Positions 1 to 7,518 of a stretch of 64,000 nucleotides of DNA are shown here, piece after piece. The first letter of the stretch is position 1, and each line of letters starts with the position of its first letter. The translations under genes were made by a program, and so were the position numbers. This DNA comes from MRBY01 sp943371005 (GTDB lineage Bacteria; Cyanobacteriota; Cyanobacteriia; Cyanobacteriales; MRBY01). A model generated the notes under the pieces. The model searched no databases and was not told the DNA's origin. It worked only from the letters and a program-made list of their open reading frames with translations. The DNA is taken from the NCBI GenBank assembly GCA_943371005.1, contig CALRTB020000003.1, positions 62,001 through 126,000 of the forward strand. The letters run 5' to 3'.

Positions 1-456
1 AACATAAAAAGAGTGCACAAAATAAACGAAGGGATCTTTGGGCAAATCTTGCCAAATAGGGTGAGCGGGCTGAGTCAGTTGCAGTTGGTTCCAGCCCATG
101 TGGGGAATGGTAATCTCTGGTTCTGGCTGAAATCGCTTCACGGTGCCGGGAATGACCCCCAAGCCTTTTTCTGTGCCTTCGGCGGAACTATCGAATAAAA
201 TTTGCATCCCCAAACAAATGCCGAGGAAGGGTTTGCCGCTGGCGATCGCCTGATGAATCGAGGCTTCGAGGTGGCGATCGCGGAGATGTTGCATTGCCGG
301 ATCAAAGGCACCAACCCCAGGCAGAAGTACCGCATCGGCCCCAAGGATTTGCTCTGGTTGATCCGTGATTGTGGGAGTTGCCCCCGCTTTTTCTAGGGCT
401 TTGCAGGCGGAGTGGAGATTCCCCATGTCGTAGTCAACAACCGCAATATTCACCAT
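1..456 (-). CDS. hisH: Imidazole glycerol phosphate synthase subunit HisH (3' part cut by window edge)
   Basis: This is the glutaminase subunit of imidazole glycerol phosphate synthase. It passes ammonia from glutamine to HisF in histidine biosynthesis. The frame stays open from the ATG at 456 to the window edge, giving 152 codons; the C-terminal part lies outside. The start MVNIAVVDYDMGNLHS is typical of the family. The nucleophile motif GICLGMQILF is present, as are LLPGVGAFDPAM and the downstream IPHMGWNQL typical of HisH. The catalytic His/Glu near the C-terminus is not visible. It is the upstream gene of a minus-strand run only in map order; 90 bases separate it from the next gene. Confidence 0.95.
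   Translation of the reverse strand, partial: MVNIAVVDYDMGNLHSACKALEKAGATPTITDQPEQILGADAVLLPGVGAFDPAMQHLRDRHLEASIHQAIASGKPFLGICLGMQILFDSSAEGTEKGLGVIPGTVKRFQPEPEITIPHMGWNQLQLTQPAHPIWQDLPKDPFVYFVHSFYV
242..249. repeat. HIP1 octamer, first of many copies
   Basis: GCGATCGC, often flanked as GGCGATCGCC. A second copy follows at 274-281. I count at least sixteen copies in the first 8.2 kb, where chance predicts well under one. Copies continue through the window in genes and spacers. HIP1 abundance is an established feature of many cyanobacterial chromosomes and is the simplest single clue to the source. Confidence 0.95.
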
Positions 457-546
457 CTTCTCATTGCCCGAACGTTCACGTTAGAAACCCCTAACATACA
501 CCACAAAAGGAATTTCATCCTAACAATTTCTTTAGAATTTTGACGC

Positions 547-1098
547 TTAACTGCCCTCGACCCATTCCGGAAACTGCCGGGTTACACCATGGCGAAATTC
601 TAGCGGTAAGACCAGAACGATATTTTCATCATTTAAGCGACCATAGATTTTGGTTTGATCAAAATTTTCTGTGCCGAGGCTCAGTTGGTAGGGTTGTGCT
701 GCCGCTGTTTGGAGCGTGACCACGGCCTTGGGTGCAAGCAAGCCATAATCAGCGAGTTCTTCAGCAGCCACGGGAAAACTGTCGTAACGCTGGGGTTCGA
801 TGAGTAAATTCAGCAGGTAGGCGATCACCCCTCGATTAGCGGGTTTTTCAACGGGACTGGTCAGCCACCATTGAGCGACGGGTTCAAAGCGTTGCTCAAA
901 GTTGAGGGTATCGCCCTGGATTTCTAGAGACAAAGAACGGATCGCTGCTGCCTGGACAGGGAAAAGAATCTCAGCATCGGCAGCGACGAACTTTGATTCT
1001 GAGGTTGTTAAGGTATTTTGTCGCTGTGTAACGGCCCACGCGACGCCCCCAAGCACCAAGGCGATCGCCAACCAAATTCCTGTACTCCGCTGCACCAT
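547..1098 (-). CDS. DUF4340-type membrane-anchored protein
   Basis: A 183-residue protein of unknown role. One hydrophobic helix lies at residues 8-24 (IWLAIALVLGGVAWAV), so it is probably anchored in a membrane with the rest outside the cytoplasm. The remainder resembles DUF4340 proteins, with short beta-rich segments around LTSPVEKPANRG and IYGRLNDENIVLVLP. Such proteins often accompany gliding or ABC-transport genes elsewhere, but here the neighbour is aroQ, 19 bases upstream on the same strand, so the two are probably co-transcribed. The start ATG is followed by a lysine-poor N-terminus, and no strong ribosome site is visible. Function is not assigned. Confidence 0.7.
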   Translation of the reverse strand: MVQRSTGIWLAIALVLGGVAWAVTQRQNTLTTSESKFVAADAEILFPVQAAAIRSLSLEIQGDTLNFEQRFEPVAQWWLTSPVEKPANRGVIAYLLNLLIEPQRYDSFPVAAEELADYGLLAPKAVVTLQTAAAQPYQLSLGTENFDQTKIYGRLNDENIVLVLPLEFRHGVTRQFPEWVEGS

Positions 1099-1117
1099 GG
1101 CGATTTTTATCCAGCGC

Positions 1118-1561
1118 TTAGGAACGGATATGATTTACCAAAGCCCGTAAGCCGAGATAGTAACTTTCGGCCCCAAAGCCACAGATCTGACCCACCGCAA
1201 TGGGGGCGATGTAGGAATGGTGGCGAAAAGTTTCGCGCTGGTGAATATTACTGAGATGCACTTCTACAGTCGGTAAATTCACCGCCGCTAAAGCATCCCT
1301 GAGGGCGACGCTGGTGTGAGTGTAGGCCGCCGGATTAATCAAAATGCCAGAAAACTTGCTGAGGGCGGCTTGGATCTGATCGATTAACGCGCCCTCATGG
1401 TTGGATTGGAAACATTGCAGAGAAACATCAAGTCTTTGGGCCTCCTTTTCGAGGCGGGCGTTGATGTCTTTAAGCGTTGTAGCGCCGTAGATTTCAGGCT
1501 CCCGTAAGCCCAACAAATTCAAATTGGGCCCGTGGAGCACAAGGATATTCAAAGTGGACAA
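1118..1561 (-). CDS. aroQ: 3-dehydroquinate dehydratase, type II
   Basis: Converts 3-dehydroquinate to 3-dehydroshikimate in the shikimate pathway. The 147-residue length fits the dodecameric type II enzyme. The N-terminal motif ILVLHGPNLNLLGLREPEIY holds the catalytic tyrosine and the arginine of the lid loop. NPAAYTHTSVALRDAL and VEVHLSNIHQRE carry the conserved substrate-binding Asn and His. No ATG is available upstream; the frame starts with TTG at 1561, giving the usual N-terminus, so a TTG start is the best choice. It precedes the DUF4340 gene on the same strand. Another shikimate gene, aroK, is at 7.5 kb on the opposite strand. Confidence 0.95.
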   Translation of the reverse strand: MSTLNILVLHGPNLNLLGLREPEIYGATTLKDINARLEKEAQRLDVSLQCFQSNHEGALIDQIQAALSKFSGILINPAAYTHTSVALRDALAAVNLPTVEVHLSNIHQRETFRHHSYIAPIAVGQICGFGAESYYLGLRALVNHIRS

Positions 1562-1619
1562 CGGTGGTGAACCTAACGCAGATTGACTAATAAGGTTAGC
1601 ATCCTAATGCCTGAAGCCT

Positions 1620-1760
1620 TCAGTAGCGGCGACCTTGACGGTCATGGACAGGGATCGGGATGAGTTCAGGCTCAGGTTCGGCCGCTGGCCCAAGGAGGGT
1701 TTCAACGACTTTTTCCGCCCACTCTCTGAGTTTTTCCAGTACTTTTTCGATATAGCCCAT
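1620..1760 (-). CDS. Small 46-residue protein with amphipathic helix and proline-rich tail
   Basis: A 46-residue frame beginning MGYIEKVLEKLREWAEKVVE. The first 22 residues form a clear amphipathic helix; then comes an acidic proline-rich stretch (PAAEPEPELIPIPV) and a basic end (HDRQGRRY). A good ribosome site, AGGAG, lies 11 bases before the ATG. It sits between aroQ and cinA on the same strand, 58 bases upstream of aroQ. The layout of helix, PEPE/PIPV segment and basic tail looks like a conserved small cyanobacterial protein of unknown function, but I cannot run the search. The opposite-strand frame over the same bases looks like a shadow. Confidence 0.7.
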   Translation of the reverse strand: MGYIEKVLEKLREWAEKVVETLLGPAAEPEPELIPIPVHDRQGRRY

Positions 1761-1948
1761 CAAAAAGACGACTCCTGTAAACTCGATGTACCACGCTCTG
1801 ATTTATTCATCATAGATCTTGGCGTCTTTGGTACGTTGTTCTTATAGATATATTAAGAATAACACAAGCTTTTCGGGGGGCGATCGCCCAATCCTGAGTT
1901 ACGACTTAGACTTTCCCCTCAGAAACCACCGATTTTCGTAACAAAACT

Positions 1949-3208
1949 TTAAGATTTGTCGCTCTTGAAGTACCGTCTTAGGCCATCGAGGGCATCACAG
2001 GCACTCAGATAACGAATCAATTCCCGGTCTCGGTCTGTGCCATAGCGGTAGGTGTGGCTAAATACTTGATTTTGGGGATCGGCCCAGGCGATACAAACCA
2101 AGCCGACAGGTTTTGCGGAGTCATCACTTTTAGGGCCAGCAATGCCTGTAATGGCAATACCCCAATCGCTACCGAGGGCTTGCTTGACTCCCAGGGCCAT
2201 CTGTTGGGCCACGGTTTCACTGACAGCCCCCTGGTTTTGCAAGTCGGCGGAATTCACGCCCAAAAGGTTTATTTTCACGGCATTAGCATAAGCGGTAATG
2301 CCCCCCAAAAAGTAGTCGGAGCTTCCGGAAACACTTGTAATCAATGCGCCTAAGCCGCCCCCGGTGCAAGATTCGGCGACAGCTAAGGTTTCCTGACGTG
2401 TCCGGAGGAAGTCGCCGATAACTTGAGGGAGACTAGCCCCATCGGAACCAAAGTAATCCAACCCGGCGATCGCCTTAATTTCTGCGACCACCGGATCCAT
2501 TAATTTTTTCGCTGCCTCAACGGATTCTGCCCGGGCCGCCACCCGTAGCTTGACTTCCCCCTTAGAGGCGTAGGGGGCTACGGTCGGGTTTGTTAACTCA
2601 AAAAGGTGGTTAACTTTGGCGGCCAGACTCGACTCACCAATGCCCCGAAAGCGCATCATTTCGCTATGAATCACAATTTGCCCATAGCCCTGGGCCTTGA
2701 GGTAGGGCACGGCGGTTTGTTGCCACATCCGCTTCATTTCCCCAGGGACACCCGGAAACGTAAGAATCATCAGTCCCACAATGGGTTGCCAGATCAGACC
2801 AGGGGCAGTCCCCGTCGGATTTGGGAGGATATCGGCCCCTTCCGGTAAAAGGGCTTGTTTGCGGTTGTTGGGGGTCATAATGCGCCCCCGTTGGGCAAAT
2901 TTTGTGGTGATATCGGCGATAATTTCTGGCCGCTCGACGAGGGGGGTTTTGAAATAGGTGGCGATCGCCTCGGTGGTGAGATCATCGGGGGTCGGGCCAA
3001 GGCCCCCTGTAAAAACTAAAATTTTCGTTCCCCGTTGCACTGCAATCTCTAGCAGGGAATGGATGCGGGAAATATTGTCTCCCACCACAGACTGAAAGTA
3101 ATGGGTGATGCCGAGTTTTGCGAACTCCTGGGCAAGGTACTGACTATTGCTATTGACGATATCCCCCAAGAGAATCTCGGTGCCGACACAGATAATTTCC
3201 GCCGCCAT
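1949..3208 (-). CDS. cinA: CinA family protein (nicotinamide mononucleotide deamidase / competence-damage protein)
   Basis: The 419-residue length and both domains fit CinA. The N-terminal molybdopterin-binding-like (COG1058) domain starts MAAEIICVGTEILLGDIVNS and contains VFTGGLGPTPDDLT. The C-terminal NMN amidohydrolase domain includes VAESCTGGGLGALIT and GIAITGIAGP. The family recycles NMN to nicotinic acid mononucleotide; in some bacteria it is also linked to competence. A ribosome site AAGGAG lies four bases before the ATG. The 16-base palindrome at 3224-3239 lies just upstream. It is followed by the 46-residue gene after 188 bases. The window also holds dprA (22.3 kb), another competence-associated gene, but unlinked. 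Confidence 0.95.
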   Translation of the reverse strand: MAAEIICVGTEILLGDIVNSNSQYLAQEFAKLGITHYFQSVVGDNISRIHSLLEIAVQRGTKILVFTGGLGPTPDDLTTEAIATYFKTPLVERPEIIADITTKFAQRGRIMTPNNRKQALLPEGADILPNPTGTAPGLIWQPIVGLMILTFPGVPGEMKRMWQQTAVPYLKAQGYGQIVIHSEMMRFRGIGESSLAAKVNHLFELTNPTVAPYASKGEVKLRVAARAESVEAAKKLMDPVVAEIKAIAGLDYFGSDGASLPQVIGDFLRTRQETLAVAESCTGGGLGALITSVSGSSDYFLGGITAYANAVKINLLGVNSADLQNQGAVSETVAQQMALGVKQALGSDWGIAITGIAGPKSDDSAKPVGLVCIAWADPQNQVFSHTYRYGTDRDRELIRYLSACDALDGLRRYFKSDKS

Positions 3209-3223
3209 GGTGCTCCTTCAGCA

Positions 3224-3239
3224 GAAGGCGATCGCCTTC
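3224..3239. repeat. Extended HIP1 palindrome upstream of cinA
   Basis: A perfect 16-base palindrome, GAAGGCGATCGCCTTC, contains the HIP1 core GCGATCGC. It lies 15 bases upstream of the cinA start codon, within the likely leader. Most HIP1 copies in the window are inside genes; this one is intergenic and longer than the core. It could fold as a short hairpin in the transcript, but no regulatory role can be shown from sequence. Confidence 0.8.
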
Positions 3240-3272
3240 CCTCGTTGTGTTTTATAAACGCCTAATTTTAAA

Positions 3273-3345
3273 AGCCCACAACAGGACTTGAACCTGCGAC
3301 CGGCTGATTACAAATCAGCTGCTCTACCAACTGAGCTACGTGGGC
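3273..3345 (-). tRNA. tRNA-Thr (anticodon TGT)
   Basis: The minus strand folds as a 73-base tRNA. The acceptor stem GCCCACG pairs with TGTGGGC, with one G-T pair at the base, and the discriminator is T. The D arm is GCTCAGTTGGTAGAGC. The anticodon stem CTGAT/ATCAG encloses a loop with TGT, reading ACA threonine codons. The T arm contains GGTTCAAGTCC. The CCA end is not encoded; a short T-rich stretch follows. It lies between cinA and the response-regulator gene, both on the same strand. Confidence 0.96.
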
Positions 3346-3403
3346 ATTGGTCTCTAAACCGTATGCAAGTATAGCAAAAGCGCACCGGAAATTGTCAAGC
3401 CTT

Positions 3404-4048
3404 TTAGACCAATCGACTGTCCATGGCCCACCGCGCCAGTTCTGTGCGGTTATTTAAGCTGGTTTTGTTCAACATATTTGACACATGGCTTTCGATGGTG
3501 CGCTGGCTCACATTGAGCTTTTCGGCGATTTCTCGATTAGACAGTCCCTGGGCCACAAAGCTCACAACCTTAGTTTCCGTGGGGGTAAGCTCCACATGGC
3601 TCGGCACCTGAAAAGCCATTGAGGAGGTCGTGGCCCCAGAATGACTGAGGATGCGCCGCGCCTGGTTTAAGGAGGATTCCACTTGGGCGACTAATTCTTC
3701 TGGCTCAAAAGGTTTCACAATGTACACATCAGCCCCCTGGTTAAGGCCCTCGATGCGATCGCGGGTTTGTCCTTTTGCCGATAGGAAAATCACAGGGATC
3801 CAACTAATTTGCGGATTTTGACGGACATTTTGGATGAAAGTATAACCATCCATTTCCGGCATCATCACATCACAAATAATCAAGTCAGGGGTTGTTTCTT
3901 CGAGGATTTGCAGTCCTTCTGCGCCATTGGCCGCAGTCAGCATGTCATAGCCGCGAAATTCGAGATAATCACGCACCAGCAAAATTAGATTGGGATCATC
4001 ATCAATCAAGAGTAGAGTCGTACCTTGGGGATGCGGGAAATCGCTCAT
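3404..4048 (-). CDS. NarL/LuxR-type response regulator (Ycf29-like)
   Basis: A two-component DNA-binding response regulator. The receiver covers about residues 10-130: the acidic pocket is in LLLIDDDPN, the phosphoacceptor Asp in DLIICDVMMPEMDG, and the conserved Lys in YIVKPFEPEEL. The C-terminal LuxR-type helix-turn-helix covers about residues 150-210 (LTPTETKVVSFVAQGLSNRE, then TIESHVSNMLNKT). A TTG further upstream (4084) keeps the frame open, but the ATG at 4048 puts the receiver at the usual distance from the N-terminus, giving 214 residues. The overall form resembles Ycf29 regulators retained in some red algal plastids; that is a family resemblance, not proof of orthology. No histidine kinase is adjacent. 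Confidence 0.88.
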   Translation of the reverse strand: MSDFPHPQGTTLLLIDDDPNLILLVRDYLEFRGYDMLTAANGAEGLQILEETTPDLIICDVMMPEMDGYTFIQNVRQNPQISWIPVIFLSAKGQTRDRIEGLNQGADVYIVKPFEPEELVAQVESSLNQARRILSHSGATTSSMAFQVPSHVELTPTETKVVSFVAQGLSNREIAEKLNVSQRTIESHVSNMLNKTSLNNRTELARWAMDSRLV

Positions 4049-4111
4049 GGTAGGGATGGGGTCGCAAAGGTCAGGGTTAGCCAAATCTTAGCAAAGGAAT
4101 TTTCGCTGGGA

Positions 4112-4528
4112 TTACGAATTTGGGATGGGGTTCGCTGGTGATGGTTCAGGTAGGGGATGGGCCATAAACACATAGTCCTGGACGGGGCGATCGCCGATGA
4201 AATGCTCTTGAATAATCCGTTCAATGACTGCTGGTGTTGCGCTGTGATACCAAATGCCATCGGGATAAACCACCAAAATCGGCCCCTGACTACAGACCCG
4301 GAGACAGTTTGCTTTGGTACGGAAAATGTGCGGTGAAGTGTCACTGGGGGCATCTAATCCCAATTCTTTCAGCCGTTTTTTGAGATAGTTCCAGGCGTCG
4401 ATGCTGGCCTGCTTATCACAACATTTGGGCTTCGTTTGGTCAGCACAAATAAACACATGGCGATCAATTCGATCTAGGCCAAGATTTTGCGCACAGACCC
4501 TCAAGCTTGCATCACATTGTTCTGCCAT
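4112..4528 (-). CDS. Thioredoxin-fold [2Fe-2S] ferredoxin-like protein
   Basis: A 138-residue protein with the cysteine layout of thioredoxin-like 2Fe-2S ferredoxins. The first pair lies in HVFICADQTKPKCCDK and the second in ANCLRVCSQGP (C-x3-C). The later PDGIWYH and AVIERIIQEHF segments match the family. It probably carries one 2Fe-2S cluster and moves electrons in the cytoplasm; the partner is unknown. The frame extends to a TTG at 4534, but the ATG at 4528 is preferred. It lies 63 bases upstream of the response-regulator gene on the same strand. The C-terminus, past residue 115, is proline-rich and probably disordered. Confidence 0.85.
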   Translation of the reverse strand: MAEQCDASLRVCAQNLGLDRIDRHVFICADQTKPKCCDKQASIDAWNYLKKRLKELGLDAPSDTSPHIFRTKANCLRVCSQGPILVVYPDGIWYHSATPAVIERIIQEHFIGDRPVQDYVFMAHPLPEPSPANPIPNS

Positions 4529-4649
4529 TACCAAGATTCTCTAGGGGGACTCGAACAATTTTACCGAGTCATGCCAGCCAGCGACGAAGGAAGGAACATT
4601 GAAGGATACACTAGAGGGAAGCAAAAATTTTGAATAACTGTTTGATTCT

Positions 4650-5390
4650 ATGGATCCCATGCTCAAAGATGCCTTTGCTCAACGTCGGGCATTAAAGGTC
4701 ATTAGTGGTTTGAATAACTTTGATGCGGCCAATGTTCTCGCCGTGGCCCGTGCAGCCGAAGCCGGTGGCGCAACCTTTGTCGATATTGCCGCCGATGCAG
4801 ATTTGATTCGTCAGGTGAAAGAAGCCATTTCTCTGCCCGTTTGTGTCTCTGGGGTTGATGCTCAAGTTTTAGCTGATGCGGTTGAAGCGGGGGCTGATCT
4901 CGTGGAAATTGGTAACTTCGATGCGTTCTACGCCCAAGGAATTCGGTTTGAGGCTGAGGAAGTTCTCGCGATCACTAAAGCAACCCGTGCGTTATTACCC
5001 AACGTAACCCTTTCGGTGACGGTTCCCCATATCCTCGCCCTGGATGAACAGGTTGCCCTCGCCGAACAACTCGTGGCAGCGGGTGCAGATATTATCCAAA
5101 CAGAAGGGGGGACTTCCAGCCATCCGATCAGTGCTGGCACCCTTGGTTTAATCGAAAAAGCAGCACCCACCTTGGCGGCAGCCCATGCCATTTCCCGTGC
5201 GGTAGATGTCCCTGTGATGTGTGCGTCTGGGTTGTCTGATGTGACAGCTCCCATGGCGATCGCCGCTGGTGCCACTGGGATTGGCGTCGGCTCGGCAATC
5301 AACAAACTCAACGATCCCCTGGCGATGGTGGCAACGGTGCGCCAATTAGTAGAAGCCCTCGATGGTGCTGCTGTGGGCGTAGAAGCTTAA
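4650..5390 (+). CDS. DUF561 / Ycf23 family TIM-barrel-like protein
   Basis: A 246-residue protein of the DUF561 family, the same family as Ycf23 of red algal plastids. Repeating beta-alpha units resemble a TIM barrel of the HisA or thiazole-synthase kind: VISGLNNFDAANVLAVARAA, FVDIAADADLI, GADLVEIGNFDAFY, and the phosphate-binding-like GATGIGVGSAINKL near the C-terminus. The enzymatic activity is not known to me. Two ATGs three codons apart could both serve as start. It is monocistronic in appearance: divergent from the ferredoxin-like gene and followed by a terminator hairpin at 5427-5456. Confidence 0.88.
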   Translation: MDPMLKDAFAQRRALKVISGLNNFDAANVLAVARAAEAGGATFVDIAADADLIRQVKEAISLPVCVSGVDAQVLADAVEAGADLVEIGNFDAFYAQGIRFEAEEVLAITKATRALLPNVTLSVTVPHILALDEQVALAEQLVAAGADIIQTEGGTSSHPISAGTLGLIEKAAPTLAAAHAISRAVDVPVMCASGLSDVTAPMAIAAGATGIGVGSAINKLNDPLAMVATVRQLVEALDGAAVGVEA

Positions 5391-5426
5391 AATTTCGTTT
5401 CAACATTTTCAAGTTGAGGCCAAAAT

Positions 5427-5456
5427 AAAACCCTCCATTGTGCATGGGGGGCTTTA
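5427..5456 (+). terminator. Terminator-like hairpin after the DUF561 gene
   Basis: CCCTCCAT and ATGGGGGG form an eight-pair stem with one G-T pair around a five-base loop. The stem is preceded by AAAATAAAA and followed by a short CTTTATGTT, so the T tract is weak. Its position 40 bases after the stop fits transcription termination of the DUF561 gene. Confidence 0.6.
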
Positions 5457-5481
5457 TGTTAGGGGCTTTATTTCTCGCTTC

Positions 5482-5670
5482 TCAGGACAACAACAATTGG
5501 TGGAGACAGTTGTTCATCAAAAAGTACACAACCATCATGGCAGCCGCTGCTGCTGCAACTAAGGTTCCCGCCAACATTAGAGAAAACTCCTGTTGGTCAA
5601 ATGCCTGTTGCATCAGGTGGAGTGACCACGCAACTAAGGCAACATCAAAGATGAGAATCGGAACCAGCAT
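5482..5670 (-). CDS. Small two-helix membrane protein
   Basis: A 62-residue, highly hydrophobic protein. Helix one is about residues 1-20 (MLVPILIFDVALVAWSLHLM) and helix two about residues 31-52 (LMLAGTLVAAAAAAMMVVYF), joined by a short charged loop QAFDQQEF. Such small inner or thylakoid membrane proteins are common in cyanobacteria, but I do not recognise this one by name. It stands alone on the minus strand, convergent with the DUF561 gene. The direct upstream sequence is AT-rich and contains TTTGTTAA. The two-helix layout and sensible codon use support a real gene. Confidence 0.65.
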   Translation of the reverse strand: MLVPILIFDVALVAWSLHLMQQAFDQQEFSLMLAGTLVAAAAAAMMVVYFLMNNCLHQLLLS

Positions 5671-6022
5671 ATTTTAATTTTTGTTAACTTGGCTCCATTC
5701 TAATACATTGTCTGGCAAATCAGCGGGAAAAATTCAGGGTGTTTTAAGATTTGCAGGGTTGGCTAAAGCCTTATTTTGTCGAAGCTTGCGGGGATCACCG
5801 CCAAAAACAACTTGAAAATTCACTGTTTTTTGTTTTTGTCAAGTACAAATTGACAGACATCAAGTCCGGGGTTTGCCTGGGTTCAAGGCGATCGCCAAAG
5901 GGAGGGCTTGGGTTGTTAGCCTGGGAAGATTGGGCAACGTCTGAAGTTCCCAAGAAAAAGAAACAATGCTACAACAATTGAGTAGCAAAAACTCTCGATA
6001 ATTATTTTGTAATTCTTTGGGC
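5671..6022. other. Intergenic region between small membrane gene and desaturase/SDR gene
   Basis: 352 bases without a convincing gene. It must hold the divergent promoters of both flanking genes. It contains one HIP1 copy near 5889 and several A/T runs. A plus-strand open frame at 5751-5981 starts at TTG, lacks family features and is probably spurious. I see no convincing riboswitch or repeat. Confidence 0.6.
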
Positions 6023-7249
6023 ATGATCAGCAGTAGCCAACTTGTTCTCGGTAGTGGCCTGATTTTTGGGTCTGTCTTTTGGGTGGAGCTGGTGCGGGAT
6101 TTGTACCATGTCCTTGCCCATGTTTGGGAACCGGTGGGTCGCCTCCATGGATGGCACCATCGGGTTTTCCGGCGGGATCTAACGCCAGTCAACGAGGAAA
6201 TTTATCGTAAAGCCCATTGGTACAATGATGTGCCAGAGGCGCTGGTGATGCTCAGTTTTGGGTTACTGCTTTGGGGGCTGTTGGTGGCTTTGGCGGTGCC
6301 CACGGCTTGGCTAGGTTTAGCGGGCTGTCTGTATACGCTCTCGTTTTTGGGGGCGGCGATCACCAGGGGCTTGGGTTTACCCTATGTGGATGAACTGACG
6401 GATCTAACCCACCGCCCCGGAGCTTTTACAGAGTTGCCAGGGGATTGGTTTGTTAATCGTCCTTACCACTGGCGGCACCATTTTGATAATCAAGAGGCTT
6501 ATTATTGTGGCACCTTTACCCTCGTGGATAAATTAATGGGCACCGCACTTTCCCTCAAAGGTAAACGCATTGCTGTGACCGGGGCTTCGGGGACCCTGGG
6601 CCATGCTCTCCTCACGGAATTACATCAGGCTGGGGCCAAGGCGATCGCCCTCACTTCTAGCCATGAAACAATTTCCCTGACCATGCAACAGCAAGAGGTT
6701 CCCCTGCAAACGGTGCCTTGGCAGATCGGCGCAGAAGCAGATTTATTAGAAACCTTAAAAAAAGTTGACATTCTTGTCCTGAACCATGGGATCAACGTCC
6801 ATGGCGATCGCACTCCTGCGGCAATCCACAAATCCTACGCCATCAATACCTTTTCCCAGCAGCGTTTAATTGAGCTGTTCCTCAGCACCGTTGAAACCAA
6901 CCAAGACCGGGTGCGCAAAGAAATTTGGGTCAACACCTCCGAGGCGGAAGTGAGCCCCGCCGTCAGTCCCCTCTACGAACTCAGTAAGCGAGCGTTAGGC
7001 GACCTCGTTACCTTGCAGCGTTTAGATTCTCCCATTGTGATCCGTAAGCTAATTTTGGGGCCGTTCAAGAGTGCCTTAAATCCCGTGGGCGTGATGTCAG
7101 CCCGCTGGGTCGCGAAGGGAATTGTCGGTGGCGCCAGACGAGATTTTCGCAACATCATTGTCACCATCAATCCCTTCACCTATCTCCTGTTTCCCATCAA
7201 GGAATTTTTTGTGGCAAGCTATTTCAAGCTGTTTAGTCGCGGAGCATAA
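6023..7249 (+). CDS. Bifunctional sterol desaturase / short-chain dehydrogenase
   Basis: A 408-residue fusion. The N-terminal half is a membrane di-iron fatty-acid hydroxylase/sterol desaturase domain with histidine clusters LHGWHHRVF and RPYHWRHHFDNQEAYY and several hydrophobic helices. The C-terminal half is an NAD(P)-dependent short-chain dehydrogenase: nucleotide motif VTGASGTLGHALL, NHG in LVLNHGINVHGD, and the catalytic YELSK. The substrate is unknown; a lipid or carotenoid-type substrate is plausible for a membrane di-iron enzyme joined to an oxidoreductase. The open frame extends to a TTG two codons upstream, but ATG at 6023 is preferred. The LapA-like gene follows three bases after the stop and is probably co-transcribed. 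Confidence 0.88.
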   Translation: MISSSQLVLGSGLIFGSVFWVELVRDLYHVLAHVWEPVGRLHGWHHRVFRRDLTPVNEEIYRKAHWYNDVPEALVMLSFGLLLWGLLVALAVPTAWLGLAGCLYTLSFLGAAITRGLGLPYVDELTDLTHRPGAFTELPGDWFVNRPYHWRHHFDNQEAYYCGTFTLVDKLMGTALSLKGKRIAVTGASGTLGHALLTELHQAGAKAIALTSSHETISLTMQQQEVPLQTVPWQIGAEADLLETLKKVDILVLNHGINVHGDRTPAAIHKSYAINTFSQQRLIELFLSTVETNQDRVRKEIWVNTSEAEVSPAVSPLYELSKRALGDLVTLQRLDSPIVIRKLILGPFKSALNPVGVMSARWVAKGIVGGARRDFRNIIVTINPFTYLLFPIKEFFVASYFKLFSRGA

Positions 7250-7252
7250 TCG

Positions 7253-7462
7253 ATGCAGACCCTAGGCCGCTTGATTGCCATGTCTCTCCTAGCCACTGTG
7301 ATTGTGGTGGCGGCGGTGGTGTCGATCCAAAATATTGAACTGGTGTCGATCCGGTTTCTCCTGTGGCAATCGGTGCGTTTACCCTTCGGTATCCTACTCG
7401 CCCTTGGGGTCGGGTTAGGTCTCATCTTGGGCAGCTTAATTCCCCTGGGCTCCCGTCGTTAG
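7253..7462 (+). CDS. LapA (DUF1049) domain membrane protein
   Basis: A 69-residue protein with two transmembrane helices, about residues 8-26 (AMSLLATVIVVAAVVSI) and 43-63 (LPFGILLALGVGLGLILGS). Between them, the segment IQNIELVSIRFLLW is the conserved core of LapA/DUF1049 proteins. In other bacteria the family (YciS/LapA) works with lipopolysaccharide assembly; the role in cyanobacteria is unclear. It starts three bases after the desaturase/SDR stop and ends before a strong hairpin, so it is the last gene of a two-gene unit. Confidence 0.82.
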   Translation: MQTLGRLIAMSLLATVIVVAAVVSIQNIELVSIRFLLWQSVRLPFGILLALGVGLGLILGSLIPLGSRR

Positions 7463-7471
7463 GGGAGTGGG

Positions 7472-7496
7472 AAAAAACCCTTTATGATGGTTTTTT
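7472..7496 (+). terminator. Intrinsic terminator after the LapA-like gene
   Basis: AAAAAACC and GGTTTTTT form an eight-pair stem around a nine-base loop. The 3' arm supplies the T run. It lies 10 bases after the LapA stop and 22 bases before aroK, so it separates the two units. Because the stem is A/T-rich it could also act in the reverse direction. Confidence 0.75.
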
Positions 7497-7518
7497 GTCG
7501 GTTCGGACTTGCTAACCT

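Noticed and set aside
1635..1847. 70-residue plus-strand frame
   Set aside because: It is antisense to the 46-residue gene, which has the better ribosome site and composition.
4541..4560. GGGGGACTCGAAC resembles the T arm of a tRNA
   Set aside because: No matching acceptor, anticodon or D stem can be built around it.
5751..5981. 76-residue plus-strand frame in the spacer
   Set aside because: TTG start, no ribosome site, no recognisable features and a HIP1 copy in an arbitrary frame.
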